Source of the DNA: JAGZEG01 sp963930185
GTDB taxonomy: Bacteria; Actinomycetota; Coriobacteriia; Coriobacteriales; UMGS124
Length of the DNA stretch: 64,000 nt
Direction: 5' to 3'
Assembly (NCBI GenBank): GCA_963930185.1
Contig: CAWVLT010000016.1
Span: forward strand, 62,001-126,000
This document shows, in pieces, positions 8,485-17,622 of the stretch (position 1 is the first letter of the stretch; every line of letters begins with the position of its first letter). Under the pieces are notes generated by a model, which was not told the DNA's origin, made no database searches, and saw only the letters and a program-made list of their open reading frames with translations. The position numbers and the translations under genes are program-made.

Positions 8485-10335
8485 CTAGCCCCGGATCGCG
8501 GTCTTTGCGTTCTCACCGGCCAGGCGGCCACCCACGATGGCACCGCCTAGGAACTCCATACCCGTGCCAGTCCAGATCATCTCGCCGGCGGCGTAGAGGT
8601 TGGGCACAACCGCACCCTCGGCGTTGACGACCTCGAAGTTCTCGCTCACCGAGATGCCCACGTTAGTAGCATAGGCAAACGGGCGCAACTCAACGATGTA
8701 GAACGGACCCGTCTTCACGGGAGTCATGGCATCGTTGGGCACGGCGAAGTCAGCGTCGTCCTCACCGGCGTCGTAGGCGGCGTTGTAGGCGTCCACCGTA
8801 GCAGTGAGACCTGCCGCGTCGACACCCGCAGCCTCCGCCGCGGCTTCGAGCGTATCTGCCTGGAAGATGTGCGGGGCCACAGTGTCCATCGTGGAGCCCT
8901 CCACATAGGCAACCGCTGGGTTCTGGGAGTCAAACACTGCGTAGACGGTCGCGCCCTCCTGACGGCAAGCCAGGTTGAACGACTCGTACACGTCATAGCC
9001 GTCGCCGTCATACATAAAACGCGCGCCGGCGTTGTTCACGAGCATGACGGTGCTGTTCCAGCCAGGGAAGTACGCGCCCAGGTCGCTCCAAAAGCCAGTG
9101 TGCAGGTCGGGGCCGAGCATGCCGGTGGCGTAGTTGCCGTTCACCACGGCACCCACCTGCTCGGTGGCCATGCGAATGCCGTCACCACGGCAGCTGGCGT
9201 TGGTGTAGGGCAGGCAGGTAGCCCAGTCGGGGGCGTACTGTGCCATCATGTCGGGTGACTGGGCGATGCCGCCCATGGTGAGGATGGTCTTCTGGGCCGT
9301 GATGACGTACTCGCCGTCGGGGCCGGAGACGCGCGCGCCCGTCACGGTGCCGGACTCGTCCACCACAAGCTCCAGGGCCTCGGTGTTCAGACGGACGTCA
9401 ACGCCGGCGGCATCGAAGCGCTCGTCAAAGAAGTGTTGCAGCTCCACGCCCTGCCAGGGCCAGTGATCGGTGGAGTAGTACTCGGTGCCGTAGCGATAGC
9501 GACGCAGCTCGGCGGTCAGCGACTCGTAGGTGCTCGGGTCGTTGAGGTAGCCGTTGGTGACGATGGGATAGCCCAGCGCCTGCATCTGCAGGATGTTGTT
9601 GCCCGAGGCCATGAGCATGTTGTACGTCAGCTCGCGGTTGACGGGAAGCTCGCCACCCTCGTAGGAGGCCATGTAGTCGTCAAAGCCGTTCTCGATGTTG
9701 GTGGTGTCGTTCAGCGGGATGGCCGTGCCGATCGAACCGCCCGAGAGCATGCTCGAGCCGCCGTAGAAGCCCTGGCGCTCGACCAGGATGACATTGAGGT
9801 CGTTGGAGACGGCGTCGAAGTTCTCGTACTTGGCCGCAAGCGCCGCCATGCAGCCGGCGCCGCCCGCACCAAGAACCAGCACGTCGCACGACACGTCCTG
9901 CGCGCTGCCGTCAGGCTCGTGATGGACGGGCGTGCTGAAGTTCTCGGCAACGCCGGCGGCCTCGAGGGCCTGTGCGGCGGCGGTCATGATCGCGGTGCTC
10001 GTGAGGGTGGCGCCAGTCACGCCGTCGACGTCGGTGGACTGACCCTCAACGATGCGTCCGGGAACGGCGGCGATGGCCTTGCCGCAGACCACGTCGGGCT
10101 GCTCGGTGGAGCGCACGACGTCAACCGCCTCGATGGCGCTACCGTCGGCCGACAGCGTGACGTGCACGGTGACCCAGCCGCGCAGACCCTGGGCGGTGCC
10201 CTCGTAGATGAGCGAGCCGTCGGACTCGGCGGCTATGGCGTTTGCGGCGTTGAGCGTGCCCGCCATGGCAGCGCCTGCGGCGACGGCTGCGCCTGCTGCG
10301 ACCAGATTCCTGCGAGTGATGGATGCGGACTCCAT
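8485..10335 (-). CDS. Tat-exported flavoprotein with N-terminal FMN-binding domain, urocanate-reductase-like
   Basis: 616 residues; AAAGGGGG lies just upstream of the ATG. The order is Tat signal (TRRNLVAAG, residues 7-15), FMN-binding domain (about 40-130) and FAD/fumarate-reductase domain (about 145-615). The FMN domain carries DGVTGATLTS, which fits the D-x-x-T-G-A-T-x-T motif covalently flavinylated by ApbE. The FAD motif LVLGAGGAGCMAALAA is followed by an insertion before the VILVER acidic end. Domain order matches urocanate reductase and relatives that pass electrons FMN to FAD to substrate outside the membrane. The C-terminus (MEFLGGAIVGGR) differs from fumarate reductase. It is divergent from the LysR gene at 10561. 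Confidence 0.87.
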   Translation of the reverse strand: MESASITRRNLVAAGAAVAAGAAMAGTLNAANAIAAESDGSLIYEGTAQGLRGWVTVHVTLSADGSAIEAVDVVRSTEQPDVVCGKAIAAVPGRIVEGQSTDVDGVTGATLTSTAIMTAAAQALEAAGVAENFSTPVHHEPDGSAQDVSCDVLVLGAGGAGCMAALAAKYENFDAVSNDLNVILVERQGFYGGSSMLSGGSIGTAIPLNDTTNIENGFDDYMASYEGGELPVNRELTYNMLMASGNNILQMQALGYPIVTNGYLNDPSTYESLTAELRRYRYGTEYYSTDHWPWQGVELQHFFDERFDAAGVDVRLNTEALELVVDESGTVTGARVSGPDGEYVITAQKTILTMGGIAQSPDMMAQYAPDWATCLPYTNASCRGDGIRMATEQVGAVVNGNYATGMLGPDLHTGFWSDLGAYFPGWNSTVMLVNNAGARFMYDGDGYDVYESFNLACRQEGATVYAVFDSQNPAVAYVEGSTMDTVAPHIFQADTLEAAAEAAGVDAAGLTATVDAYNAAYDAGEDDADFAVPNDAMTPVKTGPFYIVELRPFAYATNVGISVSENFEVVNAEGAVVPNLYAAGEMIWTGTGMEFLGGAIVGGRLAGENAKTAIRG

Positions 10336-10560
10336 GGTATCCCCCTTTGGTCGGGTGATTAGGTTAGCTCTAGCCTACGACCCGCTCCCACTAGACGGAA
10401 GCAGGGAAAACGAGTAGGGTAACAGGCAATCGTTACAGCCCCGCACGGCGGGTAGCATGGCCGCACGGAGAGGCGCCAGACCGGCCCGGCAGCACATCGG
10501 GACGCGCCTGGAGGCGGGGCGGCGAATAGCGGGCGAGCAGGCAGAGGGATAGGGGAACCA

Positions 10561-11442
10561 GTGACAAACGACCAGCTCTTGTCATTTGTCACCGTCGTTG
10601 AGGCGGGGAGCTTTTCCAAGGCAGCGCAGAAGCTGTTCATGGCGCCGCAGTCACTCATGCAGCAGATCGGCAACATGGAGTCCGAGCTTGGCGTCAAGCT
10701 CCTCGAGCGAAATTCCAAGGGCGTGAACCCCACGCCGAGCGGGGCAGAGTACTACCAGGACGCCAAGCGTCTGCTCGAGATGTTCGACACGGCACGCGCA
10801 CGGGCCAAGACGGCGGCGCAGGGCAGGCCCACGGTGCGCTTCTGCCACTGCGACGGGCGCGTCGCGCGCAACCACTGCCTCATGGACATCGCCTACGAGC
10901 TCTCGAGCCTGCGGCCGGACATCACCCAGGAGCACCTGTACTCCAAGGATGCCCCCGGAGAGGATCTCGACTGTGTGGTGCGCGGCGTCTATGATCTCGT
11001 CGAGTGGATAGAAGAGCCCAACGTATCCCGGCTCGGCCTCGGCTTTCTGCCACTCACCCCAGCACGCCCCCTGCTGCTCGTGAGTCGCGCTCATCCGCTG
11101 GCCAAAAGGCACAGCGCGCAGCCTGCGGACCTCGACGGCCTGGGCATCTCGTGCAGTGACCCCTACTGGTTCGCAGCCCTCGAGCACGACCTGGCGACCG
11201 AGGCGCCGAGAGCGCGGCTCGAGCGCCATGCGCACGACGAGCTGGGTGTAGCCAACGTCTGCATGAACATGGGGGTCTTCCTGGTGTGGGACATCGTGAA
11301 CACCGATGTGCCTCCCGACCTCGTCAGCGTGGAGCTTCCAGAGAGGTACGGCAGCATGTTCGGCCTGCTTCACTCCCCCAACCCATCGCCCGAGGCGCTC
11401 GCCGCCCTCGCCGTGGCACGCAAGATGTTCCCACTCGAATAG
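10561..11442 (+). CDS. LysR-family transcriptional regulator
   Basis: 293 residues from a GTG start. The N-terminal winged HTH (residues 1-60) has LSFVTVVEAGSFSKAAQKLF and the following ESELGVKLLERNSKG segment, typical of LysR. The C-terminal effector domain is weaker but keeps the usual length. It is divergent from the FMN/FAD flavoprotein at 8485 over 225 bp, the classic arrangement for a LysR activator of the adjacent operon. The inducer is probably the substrate of that flavoprotein (inference). Confidence 0.88.
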   Translation: MTNDQLLSFVTVVEAGSFSKAAQKLFMAPQSLMQQIGNMESELGVKLLERNSKGVNPTPSGAEYYQDAKRLLEMFDTARARAKTAAQGRPTVRFCHCDGRVARNHCLMDIAYELSSLRPDITQEHLYSKDAPGEDLDCVVRGVYDLVEWIEEPNVSRLGLGFLPLTPARPLLLVSRAHPLAKRHSAQPADLDGLGISCSDPYWFAALEHDLATEAPRARLERHAHDELGVANVCMNMGVFLVWDIVNTDVPPDLVSVELPERYGSMFGLLHSPNPSPEALAALAVARKMFPLE

Positions 11443-11484
11443 GCAGACGTAACGGAATTTATACCTGCATTTCGCCGTTGCATG

Positions 11485-12223
11485 CTAACGCGCGGACACC
11501 TCAACCGGCGGCGCATTTTGCCGCGCGAGTTCGGAGGGCAGCGTGCCCAGCGAGAACGGCACGGGGGCGGGCAAGTCCTCCTGAGACTGCAACACCACCG
11601 CGGCCCTCTCGCCGGTATAGACTCTGCGCACTCAGGATGCAATCACGTCGCAGGCGGTCTGGGAGAGAGGATGGTACCGCATGACGGTCACGCGGCCGCC
11701 CTCACGCTTCCACCGGGCGCGGGCACGCCCGCGATAGAGCACCGTGAGCAGCACGATGCCTGCCTTGGCCTGCCAAGCAGCAGGTGCGAGAAAAGGGATG
11801 TCGCCCGAACCGGCAGATGCACCTCCGCATAGAATGTCTCACCCACCGGCAGCGCTCTCGTAGTGAACCCCTCTCCATCTGCCGCTAGGCAGTGGCGTCT
11901 TAAGAACTCGGCAATCAACCGGCGATATTCATAGCTCTTGTCAAAGCCAGGAATTATGTCGGTCGGAGCCGAATATGGAACGACAACGCATGGGCAACCG
12001 CCCAATAGCCGATGCCCTCGGCCACTGTGCTCCAGTTCAGGAAAAGCGACACATAACGCTCGTTGATGACACGGCCCCCTATGCGGCAAGCAAGTCTGCT
12101 CTGCGAAGAAATCCCCCTCGAAAAGTAGTCCACGAGCTTGAAGATGTCCACGTTCGTATAGAGGACGGTTTGCGCACTTGCACTACGCGAACTAGCAGAA
12201 ATTCGTGTAGTACAAGTACACAA
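11485..12223 (-). pseudogene. Degraded gene of unknown family with frameshifts and an internal stop
   Basis: The minus strand shows protein-like sequence that moves between frames. The first part runs from about 12165 (VLYTNVDIFKLVDYF). A second frame carries SAPTDIIPGFDKSYEYRR to about 11830. A third carries AKAGIVLLTVLYRGRARARW and VMRYHPLSQTACDVIAS, hits TGA near 11625, and continues in frame as VRRVYTGERAAVVLQSQEDL to a TAG at 11485. I infer at least two frameshifts and one nonsense mutation. I do not recognise the family. It lies just downstream of the PIN toxin and may be a decaying part of that accessory island. Confidence 0.5.
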
Positions 12224-12259
12224 TCTGCAAAACCGCTTCCGCCGAGAGCCGTGCCAGAC

Positions 12260-12688
12260 CTACCTCACCACCGTCAGATACTCGCTGCACGTGACGGAAC
12301 GGACTTTCGACTTCTGGAACGCGCCTGCGTCACGCGTAAGGATGAAGTCGATGTCGTTGAGCTCGGCACACGCGCGCACAAGGCCATCCTCAAAGTCAGG
12401 CTCGTTCGAGCGCATCGACATATCGCATTCCTCTGGCCCCACTGGGGCAATAACGAGCATGGCCATAAGGCGATCCAGCATCTGGCGAGCATGCTCCTCC
12501 CCGTACTGACGCCCCAGCACGTAGTAGGCATCCTTCAGCGATAGCGAGGCGACAAACCCGATGTCATCCTCTCCGTTGCAACGCCGCAACACCTCGCATG
12601 CCTCCTGCGACTGGGGTCGCTCCCTGCATACCGCATCGAGAAGGATGTTTGTGTCAAGCAGGAGCCTGTATCCGCTTCTCCTATACAT
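12260..12688 (-). CDS. PIN-domain toxin (VapC-like ribonuclease)
   Basis: 142 residues. PIN-domain acidic motifs are visible: LLLDTNILLDAV (about residues 9-20), an acidic residue in the middle (PDFEDGLVRACAE, about 97-109) and ILTRDAGAF (about 115-123). PIN toxins are Mg-dependent RNases that cut tRNA or mRNA in the cytoplasm. The start overlaps the last 8 bp of the upstream antitoxin gene, as in a translationally coupled toxin/antitoxin operon. Confidence 0.83.
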   Translation of the reverse strand: MYRRSGYRLLLDTNILLDAVCRERPQSQEACEVLRRCNGEDDIGFVASLSLKDAYYVLGRQYGEEHARQMLDRLMAMLVIAPVGPEECDMSMRSNEPDFEDGLVRACAELNDIDFILTRDAGAFQKSKVRSVTCSEYLTVVR

Positions 12689-12971
12689 AACGCCGTGCCA
12701 CCATGTCTTTCATCTGTGTGTCAGTCATCGTCGCCAGCCACGTGGCGTTCGGCAACGAGCCCCTCGCCTCCATGAACTCATCCCATGCGCTTGCCCCCTT
12801 TGCCTCGCCTCGCTCGCAGGAATCTCTCGCCGGCACTTCCCCCGTCTTGGCGATATGCTCCCATACCGCCTTGATCACGTCCCCGACGGTGAGACCCGCC
12901 GCCCGGATATAACCGTCCGCCCTCAGCTTGACGTAATCATCCACTCGCCCAGAAACCACGGAGGTCACCAT
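12681..12971 (-). CDS. Antitoxin partner of the PIN toxin (RelB/DinJ-like)
   Basis: About 96 residues from the ATG at 12971, which has GAGGATGG upstream; ATGs at 12980, 12986 and 13022 are also in frame but have poorer spacing. The N-terminal part (TSVVSGRVDDYVK, GLTVGDVIKAVWEHIAKTG) resembles the ribbon-helix-helix of RelB/DinJ antitoxins, and the C-terminal half would wrap the toxin. The 8-bp overlap with the toxin gene supports the pairing. It is probably autorepressed through the imperfect palindrome upstream. Confidence 0.72.
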   Translation of the reverse strand: MVTSVVSGRVDDYVKLRADGYIRAAGLTVGDVIKAVWEHIAKTGEVPARDSCERGEAKGASAWDEFMEARGSLPNATWLATMTDTQMKDMVARRYV

Positions 12972-12994
12972 CTTCACCATCCTCATCCTCTGAA

Positions 12995-13010
12995 TGTATA
13001 CGTGTTTACA
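12995..13010. promoter_or_regulatory. Imperfect palindrome upstream of the antitoxin, candidate operator
   Basis: TGTATACGTGTTTACA is an imperfect palindrome (outer TGTA/TACA arms match), 24 bp upstream of the antitoxin start at 12971. Antitoxins of this class usually bind such sites to repress their own operon. Confidence 0.4.
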
Positions 13011-13150
13011 TATTAGTGGCATATGCCGTATATTTCAACGAGGCAACGATTCCTTGTTCTCGGGGGCCTCTCCGTTATGATCGCCAGCCTACTCTGACAA
13101 ACCTGCGTCCAGGTCTATGCCATGCAGATCTACGCCGTGCGAAAGCAAAA

Positions 13151-13181
13151 CCGGCTCGCGAGCACCTTACTCGCGAGCCGG
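13151..13181 (-). terminator. Rho-independent terminator of the 13283 gene
   Basis: A perfect 12-bp stem, CCGGCTCGCGAG with CTCGCGAGCCGG, encloses a 7-nt loop. On the minus strand it is followed by TTTTGCTTTC. It lies about 100 bp after the stop of the gene ending at 13283. The rest of 12972-13282 shows no gene. Confidence 0.75.
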
Positions 13182-13282
13182 CTATAAAGAACATCGATCT
13201 TTACCCTCAGACGCCCCCTTAAACGCACTTCCACAAAGACAGGGCACATCCCCGCAGAGGCGGGCCAAACTTCACGCTCCCC

Positions 13283-14398
13283 CTACTTCCCCCACGCAGC
13301 CTCGGAGATCGAGTGGCCACCAAGCGATGCATGCGGCAGCAGGTTCCACGCACCCAAAAAGACGGTGAGCAAATCGTTGAACGAGTAGTCGCTCAGGTGC
13401 TCGAGCTCGATGGCGCCCGGGCCGAAGAGCTCCTCGATCGCGCCGTGAGCGGTCGTGGCGCCGCCGTCGCGCGTGATGACGTCCACGATGTCGGGCCAGG
13501 TGGGCGACAGGTCGTACTCCTCCGCAAGCTCGCTATAGGTGCGCTCGAGGTTCGACAGGTAGCGCAAGCGCTCCTGCGGCGGCACGTCCAAGCCGGGGCT
13601 CACCTCAGAGTCCGAGGCACCCAGCACCTTCGTCGCCCACGGGGCCGCGCTCGGGTCGACGGGGTCGCGCACCACGCCGAACTCGCGATCGGCCGCGCCG
13701 CCCGGGCCGTACTCCAGGCGAGCCGCACCGCGGAAGCTCACGCCGCGCGTGTTGCCATGCGCCGGCCCCATGGCCTCGAGAAGTGCCTGGGCCTCGGCGT
13801 CGGTCGTGAGCTGCTGGTACACGATGGGGCCAAACGGGCAGCGCCACTCGTCGGCCACGCACACCAGATGGGCACCGATCACGCCCGCCGGCTTGGCCGA
13901 CAGCAGGTTGGCGAGCCCCTCCTCATGCACCGGATAGGTCTTGCCGTCGGCCGCGTCCTCAAGCGTCACGACCTTGGCGGCCTCGTCCACGCCGCGAATC
14001 CAGAACACCGAGAAGAAGCGCGTCTTGGCGGACTGGCGAAGCATCTCGATGAACGCCGGGTCGGCCTTCATGGGGGCGCAGAGCACGTAGTGCTCGAGCG
14101 GGGTGCGCCCGTTGTCCAGCATGCAGTCGAAAACGAACCACTCGCCGAACGCGCGGAAGAAGTCGTAGGAGCCGTCCTCGTCGTCCATGAGCTCGTCGCT
14201 GGGCTCCACGGCGTTGAAGAAGCGGTCGAACGCCCGCTCCTCGTAGTCGCCGCGCGAGGTGAAGTAGTCGATGACCGGCTTGTAGTCAAGGCTCGGGTGC
14301 GAGCCAAGCTGGACAGCCGCGTCCTTACGCCCATGCCCGGACGCGGACGAGTGACTCTTCTTCTTTGACTTTGGCGACGTGCCCTTTGCCGCGCTCAC
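13283..14398 (-). CDS. Conserved-looking protein of unknown function
   Basis: 371 residues from a GTG at 14398, chosen because AGGAGG stands exactly 6 bp upstream; the longer frame to 14428 would place that Shine-Dalgarno inside the gene. After a basic, lysine/serine-rich N-terminus (about residues 1-25) the product is acidic and soluble, with no signal peptide or membrane segment. Features include a repeated D/E-rich region (DELMDDEDGSYDF) and many aromatic residues. I recognise no domain; the basic N-terminus followed by an acidic body recalls SEC-C-adjacent or YecA-like proteins, but no zinc motif is visible. It has its own terminator at 13151. Confidence 0.75.
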   Translation of the reverse strand: MSAAKGTSPKSKKKSHSSASGHGRKDAAVQLGSHPSLDYKPVIDYFTSRGDYEERAFDRFFNAVEPSDELMDDEDGSYDFFRAFGEWFVFDCMLDNGRTPLEHYVLCAPMKADPAFIEMLRQSAKTRFFSVFWIRGVDEAAKVVTLEDAADGKTYPVHEEGLANLLSAKPAGVIGAHLVCVADEWRCPFGPIVYQQLTTDAEAQALLEAMGPAHGNTRGVSFRGAARLEYGPGGAADREFGVVRDPVDPSAAPWATKVLGASDSEVSPGLDVPPQERLRYLSNLERTYSELAEEYDLSPTWPDIVDVITRDGGATTAHGAIEELFGPGAIELEHLSDYSFNDLLTVFLGAWNLLPHASLGGHSISEAAWGK

Positions 14399-14466
14399 AG
14401 CGAACCTCCTCATACGTCTGCGCGCCATCGAGCCATCAATGACCGCATGTCCAACGAATCCGCTTC

Positions 14467-14514
14467 ACGAACTGGTTCGCAAACTGGTTCACGAACTGGT
14501 TCATGAACTGGCTT
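14467..14514. repeat. 12-bp tandem repeat, four copies
   Basis: Four near-identical 12-mers of the form ACGAACTGGTTC are in tandem (14467, 14479, 14491, 14503), the last slightly diverged. They lie 70-115 bp upstream of the gene starting at 14398, in the 279-bp gap between it and the gene ending at 14678. The rest of the gap shows no gene. Confidence 0.8.
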
Positions 14515-14677
14515 CAGGATATCGTGCGCGAGGGTCCGCGGCATCATCCCCATTGGGTGAATGGGGCAAGCGTCACCAAATTTACCGCGGCGAAAAACTC
14601 GCTCCACACGCAGACCACAGGGCCGGCACAGCGCCTCCATGTGGCAGCACAGCAAGCAACGGAGACGCAGAGACTGG

Positions 14678-15583
14678 TTATCGCACGAGCTCCTTGATGC
14701 GCGCCTGGGCGTCGGCGTCGGTCAGCGCGGCGGGCAGCTTCCAACCGGACGTGTCGTAGGCGTCGGCAAAGGTGCATGCGCTGTCCGTGGCGATCACCAT
14801 GTTGTTGTCACGATCGGCCAGCTCGTCGCGCCCGCAGGGGATCACGTAGACGTGGGCGAACACCTCGCCCAGCGTGGCCACGATGGCATGGATGAAGCCC
14901 GATCCCTCGCCCTCCAGGGCCGACACGACGTTGGTCAGGTACAGGCCACCGGGCGCGAGACACCCGTGGATCGAGCGGGCCGCCTCCACGCTGGCAAGCG
15001 AGGCAACCGGCTCCTTGCCCGAGAACGAATCGTTGAGAATGGCGTCGTAGCGAGCCTGCCCCGTACGCTCGTCCAAAAACGCGCGACCGTCGGCGCAGAC
15101 CAGGCCGAGACGATCGTCCTTCTCAGTCTCGAACTCCTCGATGAGGCGGTCGAGGAAGAAGTAGCGGCTGGCGAGCGAGGTGATGGCCGGGTCAACCTCC
15201 ACCACGTCCATGCGCACCTCGGGATGGGAGCTGATGAGGTGCTTGGGGTAGGAGTAGCCGCCCCCGCCGATCATGAGGACGTTGCGCACGTCAGCACCCA
15301 CCTCGAACATCTTGTCGTACAGCAGCGTGTAGGCAAACACCAGATCGTAGCAGCGGTCGTCGTCGAGAAACGTCGCCGACTGGTACATGCCGCCCACGTT
15401 GAGGACGCGCACGCGCTCGCCATCGTCGCCCTCCACCGTGAAGATGAGGGCGGGCCCGAACTTGGTGCGCGGCTTGAGGTAGATGTCGGCCGCGGCCAGG
15501 CGGCGGCGCGCCCACCACACCGCGAGGGCAATGGCCGCAGCCAGGATGACGACGAACAGGATGATGCGCGCGTACAAGGGCAT
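14678..15583 (-). CDS. Spermidine-synthase-like methyltransferase-fold protein, membrane-anchored
   Basis: 301 residues from the ATG at 15583, with GGAGG 5 bp upstream. An N-terminal membrane helix (residues 5-25) precedes a Rossmann-like domain. Motifs seen are VLMIGGGGYSYPKHL, MDVVEVDPAI and AILNDSFSGKEP, matching motif I, the acidic ribose-binding strand and the active-site region of the spermidine synthase/SAM methyltransferase fold. Membrane-anchored relatives are common in actinobacteria and often not true spermidine synthases. No decarboxylase partner is nearby, so polyamine synthesis is unproven. Confidence 0.75.
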   Translation of the reverse strand: MPLYARIILFVVILAAAIALAVWWARRRLAAADIYLKPRTKFGPALIFTVEGDDGERVRVLNVGGMYQSATFLDDDRCYDLVFAYTLLYDKMFEVGADVRNVLMIGGGGYSYPKHLISSHPEVRMDVVEVDPAITSLASRYFFLDRLIEEFETEKDDRLGLVCADGRAFLDERTGQARYDAILNDSFSGKEPVASLASVEAARSIHGCLAPGGLYLTNVVSALEGEGSGFIHAIVATLGEVFAHVYVIPCGRDELADRDNNMVIATDSACTFADAYDTSGWKLPAALTDADAQARIKELVR

Positions 15584-15752
15584 GGGTGCCTCCGGAAAAC
15601 GAAGAGACGGGCGAGAACGGCTCTCCCGCAGCCATGACGGAGGCAAGCGCAGGATCGAGCCCTGGATAAGCATACCATCGGGCCTGAGGTCGCGCTAAGC
15701 CAAAAGCCCAGCCGCATATATCAAATCCACCCAGCCAGCCAAACCCACCCAG

Positions 15753-16676
15753 CTAGCAGGTCCGCATTAGTGAGACGGGAGTCACAAGACCGCTCCACAG
15801 CCTATAGCACAGCTCGTCTGTCGTGCGCCTCCTTCCGATCAGGCCCTGCATGCGCCAGAACGCGCCAGGCTCCTCGAACGGCAGGAGCACGACGTTCGGT
15901 GCGTCATAGAGTTCGACGCGCGGCATCAGGTAATACGAGACCCCGAGATTCGCGTTGACCTGCGCGACAAGCTCATGAAAATGCGGGGCCACGTAAGAGA
16001 CATCGGGCTCGAAGCCTCGCTGCCTGCACGCGGCGATTATGAACCCATGTATGTCATATCCGGCACCCTGGGTCAGAAACGGCATTCCACGCAGGTCATC
16101 AACGGTGACGCAACTCTTGCGTGCAAGGGCGCTCCTGCGATGAGCCATGAGGTAGAGACGGCCCGTCCGGTGCGTGCGGGACTTGAACGGAAGGCACTCC
16201 TCGCCATCCTCGGCACCAATGGCGGGGGCCGTGGTGATGATTGTCGCCACGTCGAGCCGATCCTCCGCCAACAGGCGGCGGCACTCGTCGCAGCTGCCCG
16301 TCACGAACTGGCACCAGGCAGCGTAGTTACCCCCTCGGCGACTCTCCATCTCGCTTTTCGTATATGCGTCGTGTATGCCCGTAACCTGTCCCCAGCGCAC
16401 CTTTGTCGACTTGGCAGTGACGATGTCCGGAAGCCTCTCCTCGAAGGAGGCGTATGCGTCGAGAAGGTCCCCGCATGCCTCATACAGCCTGCGTGCCACT
16501 GGCGTCGGCTCGATCTGACGGCCGCATGTCAAGAACAGCTCGACCCCCAGCTCGGACTCCATGGACTTGATTCCGTGACGCAGGGCCTGGCGCGTCGTGT
16601 ACAGCCGATCGGCGGCCTTTGTGTAGCTGCGGCACTCGTATGCCGCAACGAAATAGCGAAGCTTGAAGAGCTCCAT
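15753..16676 (-). CDS. LysR-family transcriptional regulator
   Basis: 307 residues from the ATG at 16676, with GGGGGAGGGG upstream; the longer open frame to 16763 lacks such a site. The N-terminal winged HTH is clear (LKYFVAAYE-type start, YTKAADRLYTTRQALRHGI, ESELGVELFLT). The effector domain shows TQGAGYDIHGF and SYYLMPRVELY. It is divergent from the SnoaL-like and flavoprotein genes at 16936 and 17623 and is their likely regulator. Confidence 0.88.
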   Translation of the reverse strand: MELFKLRYFVAAYECRSYTKAADRLYTTRQALRHGIKSMESELGVELFLTCGRQIEPTPVARRLYEACGDLLDAYASFEERLPDIVTAKSTKVRWGQVTGIHDAYTKSEMESRRGGNYAAWCQFVTGSCDECRRLLAEDRLDVATIITTAPAIGAEDGEECLPFKSRTHRTGRLYLMAHRRSALARKSCVTVDDLRGMPFLTQGAGYDIHGFIIAACRQRGFEPDVSYVAPHFHELVAQVNANLGVSYYLMPRVELYDAPNVVLLPFEEPGAFWRMQGLIGRRRTTDELCYRLWSGLVTPVSLMRTC

Positions 16677-16935
16677 GACCCCTCCCCCAACGCCCTCCCT
16701 TTGACAAATCTCATTTGCGCATAAGCATACAAGATATGCCGCCCGCGCGTGACGCTCGCCCATATACTAAGGGTGCATCAAATCCAGCGCTGGGTTGCGA
16801 CATCGTAGGCGGGGGCGCCATCGGGGGGTGGCAAGAAGGCCGCGCAAGAGGCGTCGGATGCCTTTCGTGGCCATCTCAACGTCGCCAAGACGCCCTCCGT
16901 TGCCTAACCAGGGTATCCGGCACAAGGGGGATGCT

Positions 16936-17547
16936 ATGAAATCCAACGTCCTGAACAGCACCAACCACGAGAGCACCTACACGCGAAGAAGCCTCGCCCG
17001 CAGCATGGGCCTAGCCGCCGGCGCGGCCGCCCTGGTCACGGCCACCGGAGGAGCGGCAAGTCTCGCCCACGCGAACGACGCCGATGCGCAGGCCGACGGC
17101 CTCGCCCAACTCGCCGCCGACATTCAGCTCCTGCAAGACCGCGCGGAGATCACCGAATGCCAGTACCGCTACGCACGCGGGGCCGACATGCAGGACGCCG
17201 ACCTGCTCGCCAGCGCGTTTGACGAGATCATCAGCGTCAGCTACCCGGACTCGGGCACCGTCATGGAAGACGTCCCTGGTCCTGACATGGCGGCGGGAAT
17301 CGTCGGGAACTTCGTCGAGAATGGCGTCACCACGCAGCACTTCATGAATGTTTACCAGATAGAGATCGACGGCGACGAAGCCTCCGCGCTCACGTATCTG
17401 CGCGCGACCCACAAGATGGAGGGCGCCGACTTCTTCATCGTCGGCGGCTACTACGAAAACACCTATCGACGCACCGAGCAGGGCTGGCGCATCAAAACCG
17501 TCTCGCTGACCTACACCTACACAGAGGGCGAGGACTACTTCGCCTAG
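16936..17547 (+). CDS. Tat-exported SnoaL/NTF2-like protein
   Basis: 203 residues; GGGGGATGCT precedes the ATG. A twin-arginine signal (TRRSLARSMGLAAG, residues 16-29) ends near LAHAN. The mature part (about 55-200) has the SnoaL-like fold signature: an N-terminal helix with ITECQYRYARGADMQD, then strands ending in NTYRRTEQGWRIKTVS. Such cone-shaped proteins act as small hydratases, isomerases, dehydratases or ligand binders. It is 75 bp upstream of the FMN/FAD flavoprotein at 17623 on the same strand, so the two probably act on the same extracytoplasmic substrate (inference). Confidence 0.78.
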   Translation: MKSNVLNSTNHESTYTRRSLARSMGLAAGAAALVTATGGAASLAHANDADAQADGLAQLAADIQLLQDRAEITECQYRYARGADMQDADLLASAFDEIISVSYPDSGTVMEDVPGPDMAAGIVGNFVENGVTTQHFMNVYQIEIDGDEASALTYLRATHKMEGADFFIVGGYYENTYRRTEQGWRIKTVSLTYTYTEGEDYFA

Positions 17548-17622
17548 CGATCAGCCGCCTGGCCTCGCCATAGACGCATTGCGAAGGCAAAACGGCACCT
17601 AACGCCAAAAAAGGAGGACCTC

